From Parietaria judaica (taxonomy: Eukaryota; Streptophyta; Magnoliopsida; Rosales; Urticaceae), in assembly GCA_954871525.1 (NCBI GenBank), contig OX940870.1, positions 14,725,501 through 14,789,500 on the forward strand: a DNA stretch of 64,000 nt, given 5' to 3'. A model generated the notes under the pieces. It was given only the letters and a program-made list of their open reading frames with translations. It had not been told where the DNA came from and searched no databases. Position numbers and translations under genes: made by a program. Positions 38,401-49,784 of this stretch are shown in pieces (position 1 is the stretch's first letter; each line of letters starts with the position of its first letter).

Positions 38401-41400
38401 CGATTCGATAAACTATGAAATTAAATGACATGTCACGAATTTAAATGATGGTGTGACACCATGACATTTAATGTGTGATATTGAGATCAAGTTTTATTAA
38501 TATAATTTAATTATTTGGATTTAATTTTTAATATCTAATTAATAATTAAAATATTTATATTAATAAATAAAAATATATATTTATATATTGTTACATGTAT
38601 AAATTCGAATTAGGGTTTGGAGAATACAAAACCTAGCTAAATTCGAATATGAGAATTGGATATTTTATATTTGCGGCATAAGTACCTAATGTTTTGGTAT
38701 TTTGGCAAAACCCTAAAATCAATTTAATCCATTGGATCGGTTATGATTTAATATCAACCGTTGGATTGAGATAATTGATTTAAACCCTAGAAGTAATTCG
38801 AAATGAAGCTTGGTGCCCAAGTTTAGGTATTTCAAATTTTTTTAATTAATTGTGTCCGTTGTATCGGTTTTGAGATTTAATCTTTACCGTCGGATTAGAA
38901 ATTAATTAATGTTATATATATAATATATAATTCGAATAATATTATGGATAAGAGTTCGAATTAGGGTTTTATGAAACCCTAGGGCATTTGACTTTATCCC
39001 TAATTGATTTGATCCTTTGGATTGGTTTAAGATTTAATTTTAACCATTGGATCTAGATAATCATAAACAAATTCGAATCTTAATATGTATATATAATATA
39101 ATTCGAATTTTATTAATATGATGATAAGATTAAATATTTTGATCTTATCATGTATTATTATTTAATTAAATCCCTGATTAATTATATCGATTGGATTTAG
39201 ATGAGATTGAATCTGGACCATTGGATTGAAATAATTAATCATATTCAATTTAAAAAATTCGAATAAAGGGAGGAAAAATCTCCAAATCGGTTACAGCTTG
39301 AGCCTATAAATAGGAGGCTCATTCTACACATTTTTCACACCTTTTCCCCAGAGCAAAAACTCTCCCTCTCCTTCTCTCTCAAGGGTCTGCGAGTTTTCTG
39401 CTTCTGATTTTTCTTCTGGTTCGGCTTAGGAGATATTTTTTCTCCGGTAGATTTAAAAGAACCGTCAGTTAATATTTGCGACAGAGTCCTGCCGGCGAAG
39501 CCCATGCTTCGGCACGAGGAGTCCAGGTGAATATCCCGGAAGATCACGGGAGTTTCCCTCAGCACCGGCGGAACCCTGCCCAAGTCAGAACGCGCAGCCG
39601 GAATCGTCAACTGAGGTACGGCCTTATGCATTGGGTCAATAAATGCAACCATTTACTGCTTTCTATTTATTTACTATTCGACTAGATTATTAATAATGAT
39701 TATGAAATATTATATCTTAACGAAATGATTATTACCCGATATCCGTGTCGTCGGTCCGGTAACAAGTTTTCCGCTTTAAAATGATTTTTTAAATTTTACC
39801 GGGACGCCTCGGAGGCTATTATCGTGGTAAGGAAGTCGGACTGATACCACCGATTTCCAACAGTTATCTCTTGCACTTCAACTTCATGTAGCCCATCATC
39901 AGTGGCTTGTAGATGTTCCTCAACCAATTGGGGATCTTCTTGTATTTCTACATCATGAAGTACTCTGTCAATTTCTTGAGGAGGTTCCGCAACTTCTTGC
40001 AGTTCATTGTTTAGATATTCCTCAACCGATTGAGGATCTTCTTGTATTTCTACATAATGAAGTGCTCCGACTATTGCTGGTGGATCATGTTCAGCCACTT
40101 GACCAGGTTCAGCATATATCGGATGAGATTCTTCCGTTTCTAACATTTGTTCCTCTTCGTGCGCTGAGTCATTTACTTCGTCAAGTATAACGTTCTCCTT
40201 ATCGCAATTCTGGCAAGAAAATCTTCTTCCATAAAAGCTCCAGCCCTGGCCACAAACAATTTGTCCGTTTCCCGATTGTAGAAAAATACCCTTTAGTTTC
40301 CTTAGGATATCCGACGAACTGACATTTGTCTGATTTCGGGCCTAACTTATCTGTCATTAATTTCTTGACAAAGACGTTACAACCCTAGACCTTCATGTAC
40401 GAAAAAACGGGTTTCTTCCCATGCCACATCTCATATGGCAACGTAGGAAGTGTCTTTGACGGAGCACAGTTAAGTGTGGTCGCAGTATTTTGAAGTGCAT
40501 AAACCCATAGGGTCTCAGGTACGTCCGTTCCGTTCATCATTGCGAACCATGTCAAGCAATGTTCGGTTTATCCTTTCAGATACTCCGTTAAGTTGAGGAG
40601 TCTCTGGAGGATTCAATGATGTGAAGATACCTTCGTCTCTTAGGTAGGATTTAAACTCATCACTCAAATACTCACCGCCTCGATCAGATCAAAGGGAGTT
40701 GATTGTCTTGTTGATTTGTTTCCCTGCTTCATTCTTGAATTCCTTGAAATTTTCAAGTGATTCACACTTCTGTCTAATAATATAGACATAGCCATACCTA
40801 CTGTAATCGTCAGTGAAAGTACTGAAGTGTCTAAAGCCTCCCATGGCCTTAAGGGGCAATGGAACAAATACATCGGAATGTCCCTTTGAATGGGTTCTTC
40901 GTCATCTTACCCATCAGACAAGATTCGCATGTTTCGTAAGATTCATAATCGAACAGATTAAGATGTCCATCTCTATGGAGCTTGGTGATTCGTTTCTCGC
41001 TGATGTGCCCAAGACGACAATGCCAGAGATATGCCTGGTTGAGTCGATTTGGTCTTTACCTATTGTGTATAATTTTAAAGACAGGATATTCACGAGTATC
41101 TAAAGTATAAATCCTACCAATAAGATAAGAAACCCCGTAACAAACACCATCTTTGAAAATTGAACAACGTTGGTTTCCAATAGTGAAGTTAAAACCTAAA
41201 ACATCAAGTTCTGGAATAGAAATTATGATCTTGGTTATTGAGGGTACGGAATGACAATCATTCAACTCTAGAATTAAACCAGTCAGCGTCTTCAAGTCGA
41301 TCTTGCCAATAGCTATCGCAGCAACAGGTGCTCCACTAGCCACTCGCAAATTGGCTTCGCCTTTCGCCAAAAGTCCCTTATTCTGCAGACCTTGCGATTT

Positions 41401-42334
41401 AGTGCAAATATGAGTACCACAAGTGGTATCCAATACCCAATCTGTGCATGTAAACATATTGAATTCTATAACATTTATACCCGAAGTTGAGACTTTGTGC
41501 TTCTTCCATTCCTTCATCTGCTTGAGGTACATCGGGCAGTTCCTTTTCCAGTGCCCAGTCTTCTCACTGAGAAAGCACTTCTGGTCACTTGCAGTCCCAG
41601 TCTTGACTTTCATTGCCTTAGCAACAACCTTTAGCTTAGGCCCTGCCTTGCCTTTCACATAGTGAGCTTTCTTTCCCTTCTTCTTGTCCTTATTACCATT
41701 CTGCAGCACCATGACACAATTGTCCTTTGGCTTAGGAACACTTTCATCAATAGTTTCCAGCATATTATGAAGCTAGTGGAGACTCTTCTCGACTTCGTTC
41801 ATGTTGTAATTCATCACGACCTGGTTATAGGATTCAGGGAAAGAATTCAGTACGGTGTCTACACAGAGCTCCCTAGGAATTTGGAATTCCAAGCGAGCAA
41901 GACTTTCAGTGAGAGCTGTCATTTTTAGCATGTGTCTCGTACTGAAGATCCTTGAGAAAATTTGGTTATGAGTAGACTCTTGACGCTCTTGAATAGTTTG
42001 TGCCTAGCCTGCTTTTCATAAAGCCTTTTAAAATGATGGTCATGTCATATCCCAGGCTGACATGCTCTCAAGTTTCTCCATTAGAGTTGAAGTCATAGTG
42101 GCCAGCATAAGGCATTCAACCTCAGCAGAGTCATCATCGTACTTCTTGTACGCATCTTTGAGCTCTCGCGAAGCATCAACAGGTGGTTCCTTAAGGGGCT
42201 CGTCAGTGATGATGCTCCTTCTTTTTGGCCCTGAGAACAATTTTCAGGCGCCTCTGCCATTCAGGGAAATTCTTCCCATTCTGGACATTTTCCTTTTCAA
42301 TGATCGATCTCATGGCCATTCCAGACATAGTCAT
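35490..42334 (-). pseudogene. copia gag-pol remnant, interrupted and frameshifted
   Basis: Gag begins MTMSGMAMRSIIEKENVQNG (42334) with a frameshift near 42240. The zinc knuckle is damaged (CFLSEKTGHWKRNC, second Cys lost). The protease motif reads WVLDTTCGTHIC, so the catalytic DTG has become DTT. Integrase pieces (FTDDYSRYGY, RSDRGGEYLS, NGVSERINRT) occur in shifted frames around 40400-40900. A 2.7-kb solo LTR interrupts the linker region at 37140-39862. Reverse transcriptase (36399-37037: QMDVRTAFLNG, LYVDD) and RNase H pieces (36201-35490: YCDNNGAIAQARE, ADSLTKALS) follow. In order these are gag, protease, integrase, reverse transcriptase, RNase H. Confidence 0.88.
37140..39862 (+). mobile_element. 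Very long solo LTR (2723 bp)
   Basis: Begins TGTTGGACATATG and ends GATTTCCAACA, with a perfect GTTAT duplication at 37135-37139 and 39863-39867. A TATAAATA box in GCCTATAAATAGGAGG near 39304 is followed by a plausible R/U5. There is no gag or pol inside, so this is a recombination product of a large-LTR element. A truncated inverted copy is at 49785-52109. The host copia pol resumes on both sides. Confidence 0.88.
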
Positions 42335-42339
42335 TAAAA

Positions 42340-43338
42340 CTATAATAATAATAATAGTAATAATAACAAATAATTAGTGGGCATAAAATACATTTCTTAT
42401 AATAAAATAAAGGAGTTCAATAATGCTATTGTGTCTAAAACTTTATAAGTTCAGTAACCCTCGTCTGAATTATAATTTAAAGACTCGGAGTAAAATAACA
42501 TTTATGTTTATCTCTGAATGGTTATTGAATAAAATAAATTTTAATCATAACCCTTTCTAAGTCTAAGAAGTTCTTTCGTTGCCTAATCCTATTAGAGTCA
42601 ACTATGATTCGAAAAAGAATTAACAACTCTAGTTGCCTAATCCTATTAGGGTTCACTGGTCAAGCACTACCCTACTACCCTACCTTGAACCGACGGACTA
42701 AGTAATTGTCCTTCGCGCCTTCTCAAGATCGAACTGAGAATCCTTCCTACCCGGGTAGGTCTGTCCAGAACGATCGAGAGCTTGACGAGGGTCCAAAATA
42801 GGAAGATTATACACTTGATATTCAATTGAGGGGTTTTATAACAAATCAGTATTTCCAGTTCCTTTAAACATCTATAGTTAAAGACTATATTTAATTAATC
42901 AATAACTATACTAAAAAAGACTTATCAAATAAATCATAATGAATTGATTAATCTAATTAACTCAATATCATAAATAAATGTGATATCGTAATATTGATTA
43001 AAACTAAATGTCACAATTATTCTAACATTATCATATAATGCGACATGAGATTTAATTTCTATTTCTTAATAAAATAATACAATAATAATTAATAAAGAAA
43101 TAATTAATATTAGAAAATTAAATATCATGATTCCCTTTATTAACCTAATAATACAAAATTAAATTTTCCGGATCATAAAAGGAAATTAGGTCGCGGGTTG
43201 AACCTTAAAAGCGGGTCAAAACCCGCTGCCTTTTTTTAATTTATCGGTCCTCGAGTTAGGCCCATAGTTCAGTGGGCCAGGCCATGGGTCGGGTCTGATC
43301 CGGGTTTGAAACCCAGACCCGACCCACTGGTCATTCGA
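42340..43338. other. Untranslated leader region of the degenerate copia
   Basis: Between the gag start and the partial 5' LTR: an ATA-type simple repeat (42341-42375), AT-rich DNA, and a GGGTC/GACCC-rich segment (43195-43330). No gene. Confidence 0.4.
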
Positions 43339-43835
43339 GTCGTCTACACCAAGCCTTCTAGGAGATCACATGCCACTCACGCGTGCGGCTTCTACGTAGT
43401 CCACCACGTCGCTAACGGAACTTCTCTAGGAGAACGGAAATCGCTGGATCGGAATAATAGATCCTAATCGGCAATTGGAAACGGATAAAGACTCTCTCGG
43501 GAATAGAAGAATTCGAACTCCCTCAATTGTGTGTGTAATGGGGTGGTTAAATTCTCTATTTATAGGGAGAGGAGAATCATCTACATTAATGAGCATAATC
43601 ACCATTAATGGGAATAATCTCCATTAATGTGTATCTCACGTAATTTAGTTTCCTTTATATGTAGATCTCATCTCAATAAGGAAAGGGATATATGCAATTA
43701 ATATATTGATTAGTCAACTATATTAATTACATATGATTCTATAATCAATACCGTGAATCAATCGCATTAACTCACGTGGGCCCGCTAAAGGTCCATTCCC
43801 AATCCTTGGGTACTTATACCGCAAAGGTTCTATCA
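43339..43835 (-). repeat. Partial 5' LTR of the degenerate copia element
   Basis: Closely matches 33253-34404 once the nested solo LTR there is skipped (shared GTGTGTGTAATG, ACTCACGTGGGCCCGC, ACCGCAAAGGTTCTATCA). The inner end (first about 180 bp of the left copy) has no counterpart. Confidence 0.8.
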
Positions 43836-43918
43836 ATTATCCCAAATTGATAATTTTATTTTTAAAATGTAATTAAGAAATATAGAAAAATATAATTATA
43901 ATGTTAGTGTTTTTTTGG

Positions 43919-45997
43919 GTAAATAACGGCTAAAGTATCTAATATTTTAATATTTTTTATTTATGTACCTTATCTCTTTTTTTTTTGGTAGCTTAAGTAT
44001 CTAAACTTTATTCCGCTAAGGAATTTAGTTTCTCCGTCCATATCTTAAAAAGCACCGTTGGTGTAACCTATGCAGCACTAACTTCGCTGCCACGTGGCAG
44101 GGCTACGTCATCTCTCTCTTGTTGATGTACAAATTCGTCATTATTTAATATGACATAAAGTGCTAAAGTTGTGAATTAATTAAATTTACAAACCATGATG
44201 AAAGGCTTTAAAGAAACAAATTGGTATTCGTAAAAGCCCAATTGAGAAGCCTAATGAGATTCTCAATCAGACCAAAACCAACGGACACAAGGCTACTTGG
44301 CCCAAAGGACTCTAAGGCCCAATATCCATTCAACAGCAATCCAGAAAGACGAGGGTATAATTGTCATATTCTCTACCCGGCATCCCATTTCAAATCCAGG
44401 CGGAAAATCAAGAGTACGGAGTCAAGCCTCCAACGGGCATAATTCAAACACGACGACGAGAACGAGGTCATGTGACACGTGTAGCAATGTCGTCCATTCA
44501 ACCCGGTCAGCACGGAGAGAAGACCCCATGATTCCTGGAAGACCAACGGGAAGAATTGAAGCCTATAAATATCAAGCTCAAGCTCAGATCAACACACACG
44601 CATACTTGCAACCTCGAGAGAATATACTGAAAAGATTCTACCCGGCATTCTTGTCTATTTGAGATTTTGTTGTATTCTTTTTCTCCTTCTCTATTCATTT
44701 CCATTCTTAGGCGTGATCTAACTGTCTGTAGCTATCCGTCCATGTCCGTTGTCGCAATAAACTAACAGAGGAAGTAGTCAACTACCGCCTTGGGACGAAC
44801 CTTTATAAAAAACTCCTCGTCTCATTTATATTGCTTATATACATATACATATATCGTGAGTGAATCGTGAGCTTGCAACGTGAGAGATCGAATTCCATTA
44901 AATTGTTCTATTCAACAATATCATACACTCACAAGTCACACTTGACTGATTGAGGTGGGAAACCACGTCGACATCTCTCTCACTCATGGAAGTAAAAGCC
45001 ACGATCAATGATCTTCTATCTTCCCCAAAGCTTTCCCTTTTTTCGGGCAAGAACAAATTTGTGAATCATTGGAGGTTTTAGCTGGTGGGTATACATAGTG
45101 TATATATGAGAAAGATGAGAGGGTGGTTGTTGAGTTGTGAGGAGGCCATGGAGTTCTTCAAGGATTTAATTTGAGAGCAAGCCTCGTCTTCCATTATTGG
45201 TGCCTCTGGTTTTTTTATGTTGGGGTATTGAGAAATGGCTCTCCTCGTCTTCGATAGATGTAAATTTTTGGATCAATTCTAAAATTTTTGCTCGATTTAT
45301 GATTTTCTGAATAATCATAAATTTATGGTTCTTCGTGTTTTCGTGTTCCTGCGTCGTCTTCCTCGCGTGCGCCCAAGTTACAGGTCAATAAATTTATAGA
45401 TCGTACTTCGCCATTGATTTGTAGCGAACTAAGCAATGAAACCCCCAATCCCTCACTATAGCCCGCCAAAAGCTTCTCCACATAGCCATATAGAACCAGT
45501 TTATTTCAAACCAAACAGAGAAATAAAACCAGTAAATAGAATTTCGTGATCAGGTCTAGGTGAAGAGCGTAGTCGCTGGAGTCTTTCTCCTTTGACCGCC
45601 ATTTGCATATCTGAAAGTAGAATCCAGAAAATTCCACAGTTTAAAATCCATGAATCGTGCAGATCTCTCTCTCCGGCCCCGATTTGCCGATTCCAGTTCT
45701 GACGTTTGATCAAACGAATGTGCACAGTTTATATATATTGCATGTTTCGATTTTCTGTTATGAAGTTATAAAGAAATTTGATTTTGGGGAGGACGAATGG
45801 TGCTGGGACCCTGGGAGAGAGATGATGTGGCAGCGGAGTTAGTGCCACATAGGACATAACAACGGAGCTTTTTAAAAAGTGGATGGAGAAACAAAATTTC
45901 TTAACGGAATAAAGTTTAGATACTTTAGCTCCCAAAAAAAAGATTAGGTGCATAAATACAAAAAATTGAAACATTGATTAGTTTAGCCGCTATTTAC
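43919..45997. mobile_element. Mutator-like element with about 180-bp inverted ends
   Basis: Left end GTAAATAACGGCTAAAGTATC and right end GTTTAGCCGCTATTTAC are parts of long inverted repeats. These run to about 44095 and from about 45826 (shared AAAGTTTAGATACTT, CCACGTGGCAG/GTGGCAGCGGAG). Flanks TTTTTTTGG and TTTTTTTTT are uninformative. The interior lacks a recognised transposase and holds a solo LTR (44120-44973). The CGGCTAAAGTA motif is shared with the foldback element at 53389. Confidence 0.65.
44120..44973 (+). mobile_element. Solo LTR (about 854 bp), copy A
   Basis: Begins TGTTGATGTACAAATTCG and ends CGTCGACA, with flanking TCTCT on both sides (in a CT-rich context, so weak). It contains a TATAAATA box (GCCTATAAATATCAAGC, near 44563). 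It is highly similar to the LTR at 61572-62297. It lies inside the Mutator-like element. Confidence 0.7.
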
Positions 45998-46323
45998 TTT
46001 TTTTTTTTTTTTTAATTCAAACTTTAATCTATGTGGAGTCATCCTTGACTTTTTTGTTTGTTGCATCAAAATGTTCCCTGTCTTTGTGCTCTCGAAATAT
46101 GAAAAACCTTATGAAGATTCCTATATGCCGTTAGTTCTTATTAATGCATAAAATAGTTTAAAGAGCAATGCGTCGTCTTCAACTTAATAATTAATGTCAA
46201 TTGTTATGTAACAAATAAATAAATTTTATTGAGCTGGTCTAATTCTAATAAAAAAATTAGAATTTTCAATTACACTCTTCAAATTCAAACTGACAAGAAA
46301 CTTTTTATTTACATACTGTAAAG

Positions 46324-46821
46324 CAAGGTTCGACTTTTCCACAATTATTTTCGATAATCTTCGATTATCCGTCTTATCGGTACTTATCGGCAGGACGGCC
46401 ATGCCAGTACTTTTCTATGATTTTTCCAAAAATCTGCAAACATCTTGAAAAATAACAAAAAAATGTAGTATTTTTCAAGAAATTTTGCATTTTTCGATGA
46501 TTTTATTCGAGTCTTTACATATGTGAGAATGAGAATAAATTTTATTTACCTATGTTTGAGTATGAAATGATTTTATTTTTGGCATTTTTAATGTTTTATC
46601 AACATTATAAACTTATTAAATATATTCTTAAAAATATTTTAGTGATTTTTCATCGATAATTCTCGATATAAGTGTCAATAATCTGTCGATAACCATCGAA
46701 AAATATCGGTAATCAAGAAGGTAAAATATTATTAGTTTTCATTCGATAATCCGGTAAGTTGTCGATTGATCCGTCGATAGCGACAAGCGATTTATTGGCA
46801 AGTTCGGTAAGTTAAACCTTG
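46324..46821. mobile_element. hAT MITE, CAAGGTT family, copy 1 (498 bp)
   Basis: Ends CAAGGTTCGACTT and AAGTTAAACCTTG with a perfect 8-bp duplication CTGTAAAG (46316-46323, 46822-46829). The interior is rich in CGATAATC/GATTATCG motifs. No coding capacity. It is a sister of the copy at 47105-47589. Confidence 0.9.
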
Positions 46822-47068
46822 CTGTAAAGTATATCGATCTTTATAAAATAATAAAATCTTATGATCCAAATAACGTTAAATTGTAAAAGTCCTATTGAAT
46901 ATATTCAATGAAATTTTAAACGGATGAAGCATTTTTGTTGATCAAATAGTTGCAATTGTTGTGCGGTGTAATTAATTAATGGGAATGAGTAGTTTAATTT
47001 TAAATTAATTTGGATTAACAAGATAAAATAGATTTCCGCAGCTAGTTAGTTACGAGAAGATTTAATAC

Positions 47069-47685
47069 CTGTAGCAATGTATGCAGGAGTTGCATAGCCA
47101 TAAGCAAGGCTTAACTTTTCCACGATTATCTTCGATAATCTTTGATTATCCGTCTTGCCTGTAGTTATCGGTAAGACGGCTATGCCAGTACGTTTCCATG
47201 AGTTTTGTCGAAAATCGGCAAGCATCTTAAAAAATAACAAAAATATGTATTTTTCAAGAAATTTTGCACTTTTCGATGATTTTATTTAGATATGTGAGAG
47301 TGAGACAATAATTTATTTACCTATGTTTAAGTATGAAAGGATTTTATTTTTGACATTTTTAATGTTTTATCAACATTATATACTTAGTAAATATATTCTT
47401 AAAAATATTTTAGTGATTTTTCATCGATAATCCTCGATAAGTGTCGATAATCCGTCGATAATCATCGAAAAGATCGGTAATCGGTAAGCTACAATATTAT
47501 TAGTTTTCCGTCGATAATCCGGTAAGTTATCGATTAATACGTCTATAACGGCAAGCGATTTATCGGCAAGTTCGGTAAGTTGAACCTTGGCCATAAGCAC
47601 TCATGACACATTCTGACACGTGCGAGTCATTATCCACTTGCCCGAACTTTGCTAGCTCAAAGTCCGACAACTTTGCATTAAACTC
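47069..47685 (-). pseudogene. RLCK pseudogene, penultimate exon, split by a MITE
   Basis: Matches exon 5 of the intact kinase (56118-56241): [20 protein letters not shown]...AYGYATPAYIATG. Both splice sites survive. Leaving out the inserted MITE and one duplication copy gives 124 bases, exactly the length of the intact exon, with no frameshift. Key residues are lost: DFG has become DFE and APE has become TPA. It belongs with the last exon at 31700-32015; no exons 1-4 of this copy were found upstream. Confidence 0.88.
47105..47589. mobile_element. hAT MITE, CAAGGTT family, copy 2 (485 bp), inside the pseudo-exon
   Basis: Ends CAAGGCTTAACTT and AAGTTGAACCTTG with a perfect 8-bp duplication GCCATAAG (47097-47104, 47590-47597). 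It interrupts the activation-segment codons of the RLCK pseudo-exon. About 500 bp away from copy 1 in the same orientation. Confidence 0.92.
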
Positions 47686-47722
47686 CTGCAATACCACGTA
47701 CATGCTAAAGTTAACAAACTAA

Positions 47723-49784
47723 GGGTGTGTTTGTTTTAATTAAGATTAAGACGTTTTAATCTAAATGCAGATCTTAATTATAAGATGTCACATCCGAATT
47801 TGAATAAATAAAATAAAGTGAAAAATGTCTGTCTCTCTCTATTTCTCAATTATAAGTTATAAATGTCAACCATGAATGACGAAATATCTCTCAATAGTTA
47901 TGATATCTCATCAAACTATGCATCTTGACTTTATTTTGACTGGCTTGATCTTCTTAATGACTGAGCTACATATTTTGCATTCGCCAAACACGAAAAGCCT
48001 TTTACAACACATATGTTACACATAATGAAAAAACCGAACACAAACTGCGAAATACAATGCATTGCTCTTACACTTTCTGCTTCAAGAGTTTTGTGTCGTC
48101 ATTTATGTGTTATTTTAAGTTTTGCGTTGTTAATTATTTAGTTTGAGTGCATTTTTTTACTAGTTTTAAATAGCTATGTTATTGTCAAGTCTCAATAAGC
48201 TGTCGATAAAGAAAAATTTAAAAACCAGACCGACCTTGTTTTGGTTCGGTCTCGTATGGTTCTTGCTTTATGAAAAATTGATCTTTCTCCGATATGATAC
48301 TGAGCCCATGCCCAAACTTTTAAGCCTAAATAATTGGGACCGGGCTAGATAAGAGCCTAGTAATCAGTCATGGTCTAAGGGTGTGTTTGTTTGCACTTAA
48401 TAACCATCTGAATCTTAATGGGACATATTAAAAGTTATTAAGTGCATTTAAAAAAAAAAAACTCTTAATAAGTTTGAATGAGCTCTTATTTGAAATCTAG
48501 TCTTGGGTCCATTTGTTTACATTAAGATTAAGACGTCTGAATCTAAATGCACATCTGAATAATAAGATGGGACATCTGAATGACAGATAATTAAATGTGT
48601 TTGTTTTTAAGATATGAATGAAGATCTCAATGTAGTTTTATTTTTTAATTGAATTTAACTATACAGTATTAAATAAACTTTATTATATTTATTATAAATT
48701 GGGACAATATATATCATATAAATAATGAAGTTAATTTAATAAATATTATGAAATACAATATTTATATAGTAATAACTTTTAAACTAATTAAATTTCAATG
48801 TTTTCATAACATCAAATAATATTATATATAAATTTTAATTAAATTTAAGTCTATTTAATTAATATAATTAATATAAATCAATATATGGAGAAATTAATTC
48901 ACTAATTTGATTTAAAATAAATAAATAAATGTATTTGTATAAATGTTATCACGAATTAATTAATTTGATAATTTAATTAATTATTATTTTAATTTATTAG
49001 TTTTATAATTTATTTTAATTAAAACTCGAATGATTTAATAAAAATTTGTTAGTTATTTATATTTTATATAATTTATTTGGTTTTTCTTTTATTTCATTAA
49101 TAAATTCGTACATTAAAAAAATAAAAACTATATATTTCCACCTGTCATTGGATTCATCTCGTCACAAGCTTTCTAACGGTATATTATTTATGTAAATCCG
49201 ATGTTCGATTAAAGAGTTATGGAGTTTTTAAGTTTTGAGGAAGAAAAAGAAAAATAAAATAGGAGAGAGAAAATGAGTGGAGATATGAACGTGAGAACAA
49301 AATTGTAGCACTTAATGGTTAAGACGTGATGATAGGTCTGACCGATTTAGTGCTTATTCATATACATTAAGATCTTTAGCATGGAAAAAACAAATGCACT
49401 TAATGGCTCTACATCTTACACATTAAGATCGAGATGCTCATTAAGAGCAAACAAACACACCCTTATTATGTGTCCCCCTTCCATTAATTGTTGACATGGC
49501 ATCTCATATTTCTCCATTCTTCAAGTAGTGTTTGACCCATTTATCTTTTTTCTATTACTGTATTTTTCTCTCTCCTCTTCAAAACTTCAAAACCCCATAA
49601 CTTTTTTCCGAGCATCGGATTGACTCATATGATATATCATCGGAATTCTTGTGATGATAATAATTAAACGATAGGTCGGAATATATAGTTTTGATGATTT
49701 TTTAAAAATATGAAATTTGAATTTTTTAATAAAAATAAATAAATAAATAAAATATATATATTTTTAACTATATAACTAACTTAA
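47723..49784. repeat. Cluster of AGGGTGTGTTTGTTT-ended MITE copies
   Basis: A terminus TAAGGGTGTGTTTGTTT occurs at 47722 and 48376, with its inverse AAACAAACACACCCTTA ending at 49466. The pair 48376-49466 has well-matched ends (about 24 of 29). A related internal end TGGGTCCATTTGTTTAC at 48507 pairs with GTAAACAAACACCCA at 53192. A separate inverted repeat links about 49195-49330 to 49500-49630. Nested or rearranged; no clear target duplication and no genes. Confidence 0.5.

Larger units (their letters stand above)
33072..43835 (-). mobile_element. Degenerate Ty1/copia element with nested solo LTRs
   Basis: On the minus strand gag starts near 42334 and pol ends at 35490, followed by a 3' LTR (34404-33072). 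Part of the matching 5' LTR is at 43835-43339. The LTR begins TGATAGAACC and ends CCCAACA. The 5' LTR has lost or replaced its inner end, and no primer-binding site was found next to it. Two younger solo LTRs sit inside: 33560-34198 in the 3' LTR and 37140-39862 in pol. Flanks ATACT and ATTAT do not match, so the outer ends may be rearranged. Many stops and frameshifts make it dead. Confidence 0.85.
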
